Source: Bacteriovoracaceae bacterium UBA2428 (GTDB taxonomy: Bacteria; Bdellovibrionota; UBA2428). From it: 36,874 nt of DNA. Every line of letters begins with the position of its first letter. The stretch's first letter is position 1. A program made the position numbers and the translations under genes. The DNA lies in contig DDRA01000015.1 of assembly GCA_002343545.1 (NCBI GenBank), positions 41,480-78,353 of the forward strand. The letters run 5' to 3'. Positions 6,285-14,526 of this stretch are shown here, piece after piece. Under the pieces are notes generated by a model. That model was not told the origin of the DNA. It saw only the letters and a list, made by a program, of their open reading frames with translations, and did no database searches.

Positions 6285-7937
6285 ATGCGAAGTCTCTCTC
6301 GCCGTCTAGGGATCATCGTCTCGGCCTCGTTGCTCGTGCTTTCGGCCTGTACGAAAGGCAAAGACGGCGCCACGGCCACGGGCTCCGTGCCCGGAGGCGT
6401 CTTCTTCCGCAACTTGGGAGCGGAGCCCCCTTCGTTGAACGTCATCGATCCGCCCGATCTCTCGGCCCAGAACATTCAAGGCCTCATCCAAGAAGGTCTG
6501 CTGACCCGGAACGTCGATACCTACGCCTGGGAACCGGCCCTCGCCGAATCGTGGGAAATCTCCAAGGACGGCAAGGTCTTCACGTTCAAGATCCGTTCGA
6601 ACGCGAAGTTCCACGACGGCAAGCCCGTCACCGTGGAAGACGTCAAGTTCAGCTTCGACGCCATCTTCAACGACAAGTACAAAGCCGCCTCGGTCCGCTC
6701 TTTCTACGAGCGGCTCGAAAAGGTCGAGATCGTCGACGCTTCGACGATCAAAATCTACGCGAAGGACTCCTACTGGGGGAACTTCGACGTGGCCGCCGGT
6801 TTGACCGTCGTCCCCAAGCACATCTACGAAACGCTGATCGACGACAGCGCGGCTTATTCCAAGAGCGTCGTCGGTACGGGGCCCTACAAGCTCGGCAGCT
6901 GGGATCGCGGCAAGCGTATCACCCTCGTTCGTAACGACGAGTGGTACGGCAAGGATCTTCCGCACAACGCCGGCCAAAACAACGTCGGCCAGGTCGTCTT
7001 CCGCTTCGTGCAGGACCCGAACATCGCGCTCGAGATGCTCAAGAAGGGCGACCTCGACTTCCTCGATATCCGCACGATCACGCAGCAGACCTTCGTCGAG
7101 AAGATGGTCGGTCCCGAGTGGGGCAAGTCCGTCCACAAGATCAAGACGACGAACAAGGCCCCGAAGAGCTACGGCTTCATCGGCTGGAACTTCAAGAACG
7201 AGCGCTTCAAGGACCGCGACGTGCGCGTGGCCCTCGCGCACCTCATGAACCGCCGCCTCATGATCGAAAAGTTCCGCTACGGCATGTCGCTCCCGGCGAC
7301 GGGCCCGCTGTACCAGCAAAGCGACTACGCTTCGCCCGACGTGAAGCCCCTCGAGTTCGACCCCAAGAAGGCTTCCGAGATTCTCGCGAAGGACGGTTGG
7401 AAGGACGCCGACAAGAACGGCATCCTCGAGAAGACGATCGGCGGCAAGAAGGTCGAGCTCAAGTTCTCGATCCTGACCGCGAACCAAGACACGATGAAGT
7501 ACCTCACGATGTACAAGGAAGACGCCAAGCAAGTCGGCGTCGAGATCGAGCCCAAGTATCTCGAGTGGAACAGCTTCATCAAGCTCGTCGACGAGCGTAA
7601 CTTCGATGCCGTGGCCATGGGCTGGGGCGGCGGCGCGATCGACTGGGAGCCGAACCAGATCTGGCACTCCAAGTCCGAGGCGAACCAGGGTTCGAACTTC
7701 ATCAGCTACTCGAACAAGGAAGTCGATCGTTTGATCGACGAGTCCCGCAACGTCATGGACAAGAGCAAGCGCCTCCCGATGCTGCGCAAAGTTTACGAGC
7801 TCATCGCGAACGACGCCCCGTACCTCTTCCTCTTCAACGACAAGGACGTCATCTACGCCCATACGGACAAGATGAAGAAGGACAAGGAGTCCTACGTCTA
7901 CTCCATCGGCACCGAGTTCTGGAAAGCGGCGCCCTAA
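6285..7937 (+). CDS. Oligopeptide ABC transporter substrate-binding lipoprotein (SBP family 5, DppA/OppA/YejA type)
   Basis: 550 aa. Lipoprotein signal with lipobox L-S-A-C22. The family 5 pattern is complete: GGVFFRNLGAEPPSLNVIDP near the N-terminus, GLLTRNVDTYAWEPALAESW, then KVFTFKIRSNAKFHDGKPVT with VEDVKFSFD. These are followed by the LAHLMNRRLMIEKFRYGMSLPATGP block and the C-terminal DRLIDESRNVMDKSKRLPMLRKVYELI region. It captures peptides in the periplasm for the two permeases downstream. AAGGAG lies 9 nt before ATG 6285. A strong hairpin separates it from the permeases, a usual way to keep the binding protein in excess. Confidence 0.92.
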   Translation: MRSLSRRLGIIVSASLLVLSACTKGKDGATATGSVPGGVFFRNLGAEPPSLNVIDPPDLSAQNIQGLIQEGLLTRNVDTYAWEPALAESWEISKDGKVFTFKIRSNAKFHDGKPVTVEDVKFSFDAIFNDKYKAASVRSFYERLEKVEIVDASTIKIYAKDSYWGNFDVAAGLTVVPKHIYETLIDDSAAYSKSVVGTGPYKLGSWDRGKRITLVRNDEWYGKDLPHNAGQNNVGQVVFRFVQDPNIALEMLKKGDLDFLDIRTITQQTFVEKMVGPEWGKSVHKIKTTNKAPKSYGFIGWNFKNERFKDRDVRVALAHLMNRRLMIEKFRYGMSLPATGPLYQQSDYASPDVKPLEFDPKKASEILAKDGWKDADKNGILEKTIGGKKVELKFSILTANQDTMKYLTMYKEDAKQVGVEIEPKYLEWNSFIKLVDERNFDAVAMGWGGGAIDWEPNQIWHSKSEANQGSNFISYSNKEVDRLIDESRNVMDKSKRLPMLRKVYELIANDAPYLFLFNDKDVIYAHTDKMKKDKESYVYSIGTEFWKAAP

Positions 7938-7946
7938 GGATCCCTG

Positions 7947-7971
7947 GGGCGACGGCGGGGGGCCGTCGCCC
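7947..7971 (+). terminator. Intercistronic hairpin after the binding-protein gene (attenuator/mRNA stabiliser)
   Basis: GGGCGACGGC (7947-7956), a 5-nt G loop, then GCCGTCGCCC (7962-7971): a perfect 10-bp GC-rich stem, 9 nt after the stop and 20 nt before the next start. There is no T-run, so partial termination or 3'-end protection is more likely than full termination. Confidence 0.7.
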
Positions 7972-7991
7972 ATTCTTGCGGTTGAAGACAC

Positions 7992-9017
7992 GTGGCTAAG
8001 TACATCCTCCGTCGACTTCTCATCATGATCCCGACCTTGCTCGGGATCTCGGTGCTGATTTTCTTCATCATCAACCTCGCGCCGGGCAGTCCGATCGAGC
8101 AGAAGATCCAGGCTATCCGCTTCAGCGGCGGCGAGTCGGCCGGCTCCATCGGCCGCGGCGGTTCGCAAGGGGTGTCGAACGAGGTCATCGAGGCCCTCAA
8201 GAAGCAGTACGGCTTCGATAAGCCCATCCACGTGCGCTACGGCATCTGGCTCCAGAACCTCGCGAAGCTCGATTTCGGCAAGAGCTTCACCTACGAAGAA
8301 CCCGTCGTCGACGTCATCGTGAGCAAGTTCCCCGTCTCGCTCCAGTTCGGGATCGCGTCGATCATCCTTTCCTACCTGATCTCGATCCCGCTCGGGATCT
8401 ACATGGCCATCAAGGACGGCAAAGCCTTCGACATCGCCACGAGCATGTTCCTCTTCGTCGCGTATTCGATCCCGGCCTTCGTGCTCGGCATCCTTTTGAT
8501 CGTCTTCTTCTCGGGCAACAGCTTCCTGAACCTCTTCCCCATCGGCGGGCTCTACTCGGACAACTACGAGTACCTCTCGGGCTGGGACAAGTTCGTCGAC
8601 CGCGTTCACCACTTCATCCTGCCGCTCACGGCCTACACGATCGGCTCCTTCACGACGCTCGCGCTCCTCATGAAGAACTCGCTGCTCGAGGAGATCAAGA
8701 AGGACTACATCCGCACGGCCCGCGCCAAGGGGCTCGACGAGAAGACGGTTTACCTCAAGCACGCGCTCCGCAACGCCCTCATCCCCATCGTGACGGGCAT
8801 CGGCAGCATCCTGACCGTCTTCTTCGCGGGCGGCATCCTGATCGAGACCATCTTCCAGCTCGATGGCATCGGCTTGCTCAACTACAAATCCGTGCTCTCG
8901 CGGGATTACAACGTCATCATGGGGCTCCTTTTCATGCAGGCGCTCCTTTACCTGGTCGGCAATCTTTTGAGCGACCTTCTCTACGTCGTCGTCGATCCGC
9001 GGATCGACTACAACTGA
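7992..9017 (+). CDS. yejB: Peptide ABC transporter permease, YejB type
   Basis: 341 aa; GTG start at 7992 giving MAKYILRRLLIMIPTLLGIS, the classic first transmembrane helix of OppB/DppB/YejB proteins. The EAA permease loop is present (TARAKGLDEKTVYLKHALRNALIPIV). The long loop after helix 1 (PIEQKIQAIRFSGG), the KQYGFDKPIHVRYGIW segment and the C-terminal VVDPRIDYN match YejB better than DppB. It forms half of the inner-membrane channel with the next gene. Confidence 0.88.
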   Translation: MAKYILRRLLIMIPTLLGISVLIFFIINLAPGSPIEQKIQAIRFSGGESAGSIGRGGSQGVSNEVIEALKKQYGFDKPIHVRYGIWLQNLAKLDFGKSFTYEEPVVDVIVSKFPVSLQFGIASIILSYLISIPLGIYMAIKDGKAFDIATSMFLFVAYSIPAFVLGILLIVFFSGNSFLNLFPIGGLYSDNYEYLSGWDKFVDRVHHFILPLTAYTIGSFTTLALLMKNSLLEEIKKDYIRTARAKGLDEKTVYLKHALRNALIPIVTGIGSILTVFFAGGILIETIFQLDGIGLLNYKSVLSRDYNVIMGLLFMQALLYLVGNLLSDLLYVVVDPRIDYN

Positions 9018-9032
9018 GGCGGGGACCGGATC

Positions 9033-10055
9033 ATGATCGAAAAACGCCTCAACGAACTCAACCGCCGTCGCTACGTCGCCTTCAAGTCGCAGCGTCGCTC
9101 GGTTTTCGCCTTCCTCGTGCTCGTCGTCGTGTCGTTTTTCAGCTTCACGGCCGAGTTCTGGGCGAACTCCAAGCCGCTCGTCATGAAGCACGAAGGCTCG
9201 ATCTATTTTCCCGTCTTCGTGGATTACCACGCCTCGACCTTCGCCCAGGAAGGTCGCACGATTCCGGATTATCGCGCGCTCGAGACGAAAGAAGGCGACT
9301 GGGCCGTTTGGCCGCTCGTCTCCTGGGACCCCTTCGAGAGCAACAAGCTCGTGAGCAACTATCCCTCCAAGCCGTCGGGTTCCAACCTCATGGGCACGGA
9401 CGATCGCGGTCGCGACGTCTTCGCGCGTCTGCTCTACGGCTACCGCTACTCCATCCTTTACGCCGTGCTCGTCTGGTTCTTGAGCGTCGTGGCGGGCTCC
9501 GCGCTCGGCGGCGTCATGGGCTACGTGGGTGGTTGGACGGACATCATCGGCCAGCGACTCACCGAGATCCTGAGCTCCATCCCTTATCTCTTCCTGCTCA
9601 TCATCCTCGTATCGATCTTCCAGCCGACGCTGTGGCTCCTCGTCGCGCTGACGAGCATATTCGGGTGGATCACGATCGGCGCCTACGTCCGCGGCGAGTT
9701 CCTGAAAAACCGCAAGATGGACTTCGTCGAGGCCGCGCGCGCCATGGGCGGCAGCCACGCGCGCATCATCTTCCGCCATATCCTGCCGAACTCGCTCACC
9801 CCGATCATCACCTTCTCGCCCTTCATCATCGCGGGCAACATCACGGGCCTCGCGGCCCTCGATTACCTGGGCTTCGGCCTGCAGGAACCCACGCCGAGTT
9901 GGGGCGAGCTGCTCAACCAGGCGCAGAAGCACTTCACCTTCGCCTGGTGGCTCGCGGCTTATCCCGCGACGGCGCTCTGCTCGACGCTCATCCTCTTCTC
10001 GATGGTGGGCGAGGGCGTTCGCGCGGCCTTCGATCCGCGCAAAGGCGTTTCCTGA
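9033..10055 (+). CDS. yejE: Peptide ABC transporter permease, YejE type
   Basis: 340 aa. After the first membrane helix comes the long periplasmic loop diagnostic of YejE: AEFWANSKPLVMKHEGSIYFP, then WAVWPLVSWDP and SNLMGTDDRGRDVFARLLYG. The EAA loop is present (AARAMGGSHARIIFRHILPN), followed by LDYLGFGLQEPTPSWGELL and the end GEGVRAAFDPRKG. It starts 15 bp after yejB. No ATP-binding subunit (YejF/DppDF) follows; the next gene is a cell-wall enzyme. YejABEF importers move microcin C in Escherichia coli and muropeptides in some alphaproteobacteria, so a cell-wall-peptide substrate is plausible but not shown. Confidence 0.88.
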   Translation: MIEKRLNELNRRRYVAFKSQRRSVFAFLVLVVVSFFSFTAEFWANSKPLVMKHEGSIYFPVFVDYHASTFAQEGRTIPDYRALETKEGDWAVWPLVSWDPFESNKLVSNYPSKPSGSNLMGTDDRGRDVFARLLYGYRYSILYAVLVWFLSVVAGSALGGVMGYVGGWTDIIGQRLTEILSSIPYLFLLIILVSIFQPTLWLLVALTSIFGWITIGAYVRGEFLKNRKMDFVEAARAMGGSHARIIFRHILPNSLTPIITFSPFIIAGNITGLAALDYLGFGLQEPTPSWGELLNQAQKHFTFAWWLAAYPATALCSTLILFSMVGEGVRAAFDPRKGVS

Positions 10056-10105
10056 TCACGCAGGGAGGCTCCGCGCTTCGTTCGCGGTCCTCTCGCAGCC
10101 GAATA
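10056..10105 (+). terminator. Possible hairpin after the permease genes
   Basis: GGGAGG-CT-CCGCG, loop CTTCGTT, CGCGG-T-CCTCTC (about 10063-10096) folds as an interrupted stem just after the yejE stop. There is no T-tract. It is a weak candidate for the end of the importer transcript. Confidence 0.35.
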
Positions 10106-10134
10106 TCTGACCGCTCGGCCTTGGCGGGCTGGGC

Positions 10135-10140
10135 TAATAT
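10135..10140 (+). promoter_or_regulatory. Candidate -10 element (TAATAT) for a leaderless or near-leaderless transcript
   Basis: TAATAT ends 9 bases before the ATG at 10150, and no Shine-Dalgarno sequence lies between them. A start point 6-8 nt downstream would fall at or just before the ATG. No good -35 is visible at 16-18 nt, so this is tentative. Confidence 0.35.
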
Positions 10141-10149
10141 AGATCTTCT

Positions 10150-11961
10150 ATGTCGAGGGGATTTCGCTCGCCCTGGAGAGTTGCTTGCTTTCTGTCCCTG
10201 GCGGCTTTGTCGGGTGCGGCCGTCTCCGAAGAGGGAATCTCCTCGACGGCCGCGCGCGCGCCGGCCGTCTTGGGGCCGGCCACTCCGGTGGGACCCGGGC
10301 ACGGCGATCCGAACGCGGCGCCCGCCCTGGAAGCGACCGAAACGGTCTCGGATCCGTGGGTGAGTCTGCGACCGGCCGCGACGGCGTCAAAAATCCATCG
10401 CCCGCTTTTCATCGAATCGATCCCCGCCGGACGTTACCGGGGTTTTCTGAATCCCGGCTCGGTCCTTCGCACGGTCGATTCGGCGACTTGCTGGGGCATC
10501 GCGGTCGAAGTCGTTCAAGACGTCGATGGCGGGGTCACGGATCCGGGGCCCTATTGCACGGTCCGCTTCTATTTGAACTTGGCGTTGTCGCCCGTCGAAC
10601 GTCGTCCCCTCGTCGCCCCGAGGGCCGCGGGCGCGAAGGAGAACGAGGTTCAGGCGAGCGACCGCGTTCTGGAATCCGCCGTGACGGTGTACTCAACGGA
10701 AGGCGGCAAGGCTTGGCGCTTGCTCAAGGGATCGGTCTTGCGCGCGCGCTTCGACCGCAGCTGCTGGGGCGTCGCGGTCGACGTCGTCGAAGCGAAGTCG
10801 GGGTCCGACGCGCCGGGTCCCGCGACGGCGGCTTACTGCGTTTCCGAGAAGGCGCTCGTCGGGGCAAGCGCGGCGCAGCGGGACGAGTACCCGGGCGAGC
10901 GCGATGCGAGCGAGGTGCGCGATCTCTCGGAAATCCGCGTGGAGCGCCACGCTTCGAGCTTTGAGCCGCTGAGTTCCTACCTCGAAAAGAAGCCGGCGAC
11001 GGAGCTCGTTCCGGCCGTCGTCGTTTCGTCCGCGCCGACGTCTTCACCGTCTTCGTTGCCCGCACCGACGCCCGCGCCGCGAAGCTCGCCGACGCCGGTG
11101 GCGGCTTCCACGCCGAGGCCCACGCCCGCGCCGACGCCGGTGACTCCGGACACGGTGGCCCGGCACGCGGTCCTGCGCGAAGAAGCGCCGCCCGCCGAGA
11201 GCGCCGAAACGAGGGCGCCGTCCAGGCCCCGGGGCAAGTTCGCCGATTGGTTCGGGCGTTCGTGGGAAACCCCGACGGGGGTGAAGCTTCCGTTCCCGCC
11301 CGGACTTCTGCGTGGACTGCCCGAGACGCTCGCACCTTCCGACATGAACGCCGACGCGCGACGCAAGGTCTCGGGCCCGGAAGCCGATCTCTATTTGCCA
11401 TCGGACCGCTGCAAGGCGGGCTTGCTGCGCTTCGGCGACCAGTTCTGCATGGTGCTCGCGGTCGGCCCGGGGGTCTCTCCGGTGGACGCGGTCGTGCGCG
11501 GACGCAACCGCTACGGCGCGGAGTGCGGCTACGCGCTCGAGACGACTTTCAACGGCCCGCTGCCCGTGGGGCCGCCGCCGCGCTACAAGCTCGTAAAGAA
11601 CGGCAAGCGCGAAGACACGGATCGCTGGGGCAATCGTCCCGTCGTCGAACTCTACGGCATCGACAAGGACGGCCGCGGCGTTCGCCCGCCGACGGGGCGG
11701 GGCGAGTTCCGCGTCCACGCCGGTCGCGACGAAACGACGAGCGATAACCGCGAGAGCATCGAATGGCGTCCGACGACGGGCTGCCTCCGTCTTTCGCCCC
11801 AGTGCCAAGATCGCTTTCTCGAGTGGGTCTCCGCCAAGAAGGACAAGGCCGTGCTGAACGTCGAAGAGGTCGACGATACGCGCGACGAGCTCACGAACGA
11901 GCGTCGTCTCTTCGGCAAGGTGCTCGCCGAATCGATCACGAAGGAAATGAGGTTGCGATGA
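10150..11961 (+). CDS. Exported L,D-transpeptidase-like (YkuD-like) protein with duplicated Cys module
   Basis: 603 aa with a signal peptide (ending near SGAAVS, residue 26). Two similar modules follow at about 88-142 and 176-235, each with GSVLR....CWG.AV.VV and a second Cys (C114/C136; C205/C230). A Ser/Pro/Thr-rich linker (about 295-345) precedes the C-terminal domain. That domain has H523 in FRVHAG and C545 in TTGCLRLS, the spacing and shape of the YkuD active site (H...[ST]xGC[IV]R). It would cross-link peptidoglycan or attach proteins to it in the periplasm. It is divergent from textbook YkuD, lacking the usual second His, so activity is an inference. Its last bases overlap the next gene (ATGA). 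Confidence 0.72.
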   Translation: MSRGFRSPWRVACFLSLAALSGAAVSEEGISSTAARAPAVLGPATPVGPGHGDPNAAPALEATETVSDPWVSLRPAATASKIHRPLFIESIPAGRYRGFLNPGSVLRTVDSATCWGIAVEVVQDVDGGVTDPGPYCTVRFYLNLALSPVERRPLVAPRAAGAKENEVQASDRVLESAVTVYSTEGGKAWRLLKGSVLRARFDRSCWGVAVDVVEAKSGSDAPGPATAAYCVSEKALVGASAAQRDEYPGERDASEVRDLSEIRVERHASSFEPLSSYLEKKPATELVPAVVVSSAPTSSPSSLPAPTPAPRSSPTPVAASTPRPTPAPTPVTPDTVARHAVLREEAPPAESAETRAPSRPRGKFADWFGRSWETPTGVKLPFPPGLLRGLPETLAPSDMNADARRKVSGPEADLYLPSDRCKAGLLRFGDQFCMVLAVGPGVSPVDAVVRGRNRYGAECGYALETTFNGPLPVGPPPRYKLVKNGKREDTDRWGNRPVVELYGIDKDGRGVRPPTGRGEFRVHAGRDETTSDNRESIEWRPTTGCLRLSPQCQDRFLEWVSAKKDKAVLNVEEVDDTRDELTNERRLFGKVLAESITKEMRLR

Positions 11962-12689
11962 AGCTCGCCGTTTTTGCGATCGGCTTCGCGCTGACGGGGA
12001 CGGCGACGGCCAAGCCATTGGCCTCGGATTGCGCCAAAGCCCGCGAGGTCGCTCCGGCCGCCCGTGTTTGGGCCAAGGGCGCCGGCTGCGCAATAGAGTG
12101 GGGGGAAGAAGAAAAACGGCTGGACGCGCTCTTGCGCGGTCTCGCCCGTCGCCCCGAGTCCGCCGAATCATGGGCGAAGCTTGGGGCTGCGGACTACCAG
12201 GATCTCATCCGCGGCCGCGATTGGGCCGCGCGCGAGCTCGGCAGCTCGCGGCTCGGGCGCCTTCCTTACGTTGGGGACATCGTTTTTCGGGCTTTTCAGC
12301 GACCCGCCGTGCAGGCGTCTTCCGAGGCGCGAAACTTTCTCTTGCGATCTGCCCTCTGCACGAGCGACTTCGAGGCCGAAGGCCACTTCGGCCTACTCGC
12401 GAAGAGCCTGGAGCGCGATCCCGTCGCATTCTTGCGGGCCCTAGATGCAACGACCGAATTCCTGCAATCGTCTCCGAATGATCGCGATGCCTGTCCCGAA
12501 GCTCGTCGTATCGTGAAGGAAGGGCTTTACGTGCCGGCCGTCCTCCAGGCGATCTCACGCGACGGGGGGAAGCAACGCTTCCCGGCGTCGGTGCGCGAGG
12601 CCGTGGCTCCGGAGCTCGAGGGCCTCCGCAAGCTTCCGAGCTTCCGCCGCTTCGCGAACGAAATGTCGCGGGCTTTCGAAAATCGATGA
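11958..12689 (+). CDS. Exported protein of unknown function, coupled to the L,D-transpeptidase-like gene
   Basis: 243 aa from ATG 11958, which overlaps the upstream stop by 4 bp; longer in-frame starts lie within the upstream gene and lack a signal peptide. The N-terminus MKLAVFAIGFALTGTATAKP is a signal peptide. The mature part is mostly helical, with five Cys (SDC, AGC, ALC, DAC and others) and SESWAKLGAADYQDL-like short helices. No family is recognised. Translational coupling suggests it works with the YkuD-like protein in the envelope. The C-terminus meets a convergent gene after 7 bp. Confidence 0.7.
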   Translation: MKLAVFAIGFALTGTATAKPLASDCAKAREVAPAARVWAKGAGCAIEWGEEEKRLDALLRGLARRPESAESWAKLGAADYQDLIRGRDWAARELGSSRLGRLPYVGDIVFRAFQRPAVQASSEARNFLLRSALCTSDFEAEGHFGLLAKSLERDPVAFLRALDATTEFLQSSPNDRDACPEARRIVKEGLYVPAVLQAISRDGGKQRFPASVREAVAPELEGLRKLPSFRRFANEMSRAFENR

Positions 12690-12696
12690 GGTTCGG

Positions 12697-14238
12697 CTAA
12701 GGCGCGGCGTTGGGCCGCCCGATGGACCGCGCCATTCGCTCGTAGAGACCCGATTTCACGAGAAAGTTCTTCACGACTTCCGTGGGATCCCGTTCCGGCT
12801 TTGCGACGTCTTCGATGAGCGCTTGGATGGCCAACCTTTGGTGTTCGGCGAGCGCCGTGAGGAAGGTTGGATCGTCGAAAAGCGCCGGATCTCGGCTCCA
12901 ATCGTGAAAGAGCATTTGGATCTCTTCATGAAACGGAAGCAGAGAATCAATTTCGGCTTTGGCGGCGCTTGCTTGGGGTGACGCGAAGAGCGGTGCGAAG
13001 CGTGCGGGAACGTCTATTTTGACTTTCTCGTCAGTTCTGTTGGGCAGGGTATCGTACCACTGTTGCGCGAGCGCATCTTGGACGCTGAGCTTGCTACCTT
13101 TAGCTTTGCGGGCGGACTGGAGCCATTCGGACATCTTCTTGGGTTCGAGCCCCCAGTTGCCGGTTTCCATGGCCCATTGAATCGTGTTCAAGAACTCGGC
13201 GAAGAGTTTGCGGTCGGAATCCGGATTGACGGCCCGGATTTCGTAGCCGAAGAGCCCGGGTTTGTCGTAAACGTCGGACCCGCGGAATCCGATCCAGCCC
13301 ATCTTGAACCTCGCGCCGATCGCGGGCGTTCGACCTTCGCCAACGTCCTGGAAGTATCGGGTCACCCCGGCGAGGCGGTCGCGACTGAGGTTGTTGAAAT
13401 ACGTCACTTGAATGGCGTTCCCATCGGCCCCCTTCTGCTTGCCGCTCCTGGAGTAGATCGCCCCGCTTTCTTCGACGATGGAAATCATCTCGGCCACGAG
13501 ATTCGACCGGCGGTAATGGTCGCCCATGAGCGCGGCCATGAGCTCGGGATCTTTCTTCATCTCGGCGACGGGTAGGGTGCCCACGACGTGAACGTGTTGG
13601 TGCGTCTGACCCGCTTCCAGCATTTCCAAAAGCTTTCGGGCATCGTTGCTGATGTCGCCGGCGCCACCTTGGTTCGTCCGAAAATGAAGCTCGAGGAATT
13701 TCGGATCCTGGTCGGGGGTCGCGAACTCGATCTTTCCCATGAAGGTCGAGGGGTCGACCTCGTGCCATCCCTTCTCGTAGGTTTTTCCGAGAAAAGTCAT
13801 CCGCTCGCTCACGTAGAAATCAAATCGGCTTCGCAGCTTGAGTCCGGGGACGATTCGATCCTCGAAGAAAGTCGTTTTCTTGTGTTCGGCCACGAGAGCG
13901 ATCAGCTTGGTCTTTTGTACCGTGTCGAGTTGATCCCACGGAATTTCGAGAACGTTTGCCTTGTACTGGGGATACTTCGCGGCCAACAAGGTAGCCTGCG
14001 TCGGGGGGATCGGAATCTCGCCGACGAGCCCGGAGACTTTTTCGTCGAGGGTCGTGATGAGGGCGCTCAGAATCCGGTCGTTTAGAGTGTCGATCTCGGT
14101 TTCGATTTCGACGGCGGTATCGTTCACGGGGGCCAGGAACTTTCGCAGATGGGACGCGCAGGTGCCGAAGCTCGGGAAGCCCCAAACGGGCGAAGAAAAC
14201 ACGAGGGCTAAAAGCAAGGCAATCCGCTGGTGAATCAT
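12697..14238 (-). CDS. Large exported protein, possibly amidoligase-like
   Basis: 513 aa with a signal peptide (cut near VWG-FP, residue 20). The middle part has the order strand ... FLELHFRTNQGGAGDISNDA ... LLEMLEAGQTHQHVHVVG ... SGAIYSRSG, then a long region with RFKMGWIGFRG and GLFGYEIRAV. An EL..R segment followed by a helix and a strand ending in H-x-H recalls putative amidoligase (ATP-grasp-like/COOH-NH2 ligase) proteins, but the remaining motifs are not clear and export would be odd for an ATP-dependent enzyme. I regard the function as unknown. It is alone on the minus strand, with somewhat lower GC than its neighbours, and divergent from the motility operon. Confidence 0.65.
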   Translation of the reverse strand: MIHQRIALLLALVFSSPVWGFPSFGTCASHLRKFLAPVNDTAVEIETEIDTLNDRILSALITTLDEKVSGLVGEIPIPPTQATLLAAKYPQYKANVLEIPWDQLDTVQKTKLIALVAEHKKTTFFEDRIVPGLKLRSRFDFYVSERMTFLGKTYEKGWHEVDPSTFMGKIEFATPDQDPKFLELHFRTNQGGAGDISNDARKLLEMLEAGQTHQHVHVVGTLPVAEMKKDPELMAALMGDHYRRSNLVAEMISIVEESGAIYSRSGKQKGADGNAIQVTYFNNLSRDRLAGVTRYFQDVGEGRTPAIGARFKMGWIGFRGSDVYDKPGLFGYEIRAVNPDSDRKLFAEFLNTIQWAMETGNWGLEPKKMSEWLQSARKAKGSKLSVQDALAQQWYDTLPNRTDEKVKIDVPARFAPLFASPQASAAKAEIDSLLPFHEEIQMLFHDWSRDPALFDDPTFLTALAEHQRLAIQALIEDVAKPERDPTEVVKNFLVKSGLYERMARSIGRPNAAP

Positions 14239-14526
14239 CCCTTCCCCTATCGGTCCAATCCATCGCCGAACTAAGGAGGGAGCGTATGAAGGTTGGGTTA
14301 AAACCGCGACGTGCGCAATCGCTTCGATTCATTCGACGGCCAGAGTATTCGCCCTTAACTTCGCGCGAGAGAAATCTTAACTTGGATTATGTCCGAAAAA
14401 GTCCGTAAGCTAGGGGTAAGCGCGCTCCTGCTTTAGTGGGATGCTCATGTACGCGACGACCGCGCGCTCGAATTGAATTGAGGGGCCAAAGCGGACCCCG
14501 TCGCGTGCAATGAAGGAGCGCCCACG
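14239..14526. other. Intergenic region between divergent genes, promoter region of the motility operon
   Basis: About 290 bp with lower GC than the flanks. It holds the TTAACTT/CTAGGGGTAA motif (separate entry), a second TTAACTT at 14355-14361, and one short frame, ATG 14286 to TAA 14408 (40 codons). That frame has an excellent AAGGAGGG Shine-Dalgarno, but its codon use (many A/T third positions) is unlike the real genes here, so I do not call it a gene. Confidence 0.5.
14377..14420 (+). promoter_or_regulatory. Upstream motif TTAACTT-N26-CTAGGGGTAA of the motor operon
   Basis: TTAACTT at 14377-14383, then exactly 26 bases, then CTAGGGGTAA (14410-14419). The same two blocks at the same spacing precede the second motility transcription unit (24857-24899). 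Inside it, TTGGAT (14382) and TAAGCT (14406), 18 nt apart, could be -35/-10 elements. The downstream start is 108 bp away. Confidence 0.5.

Noticed and set aside
6306..9932. Open frame of about 1200 codons on the minus strand
   Set aside because: Antisense of the ABC importer genes, with the same composition artefact; it runs through several plus-strand genes, including the hairpin between them.
11080..11150. Tandem repeat or CRISPR-like array in the L,D-transpeptidase-like gene
   Set aside because: The repetitive CCGACGCC-type sequence is coding for a Pro/Thr/Ser linker in frame; spacing is irregular.
14286..14408. 40-codon frame with a very good AAGGAGGG ribosome site
   Set aside because: Codon use is unlike genuine genes here (under half G/C in third positions), the peptide has no recognisable feature, and it overlaps the shared promoter motif. 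It might be a leader peptide, but there is no supporting pattern.
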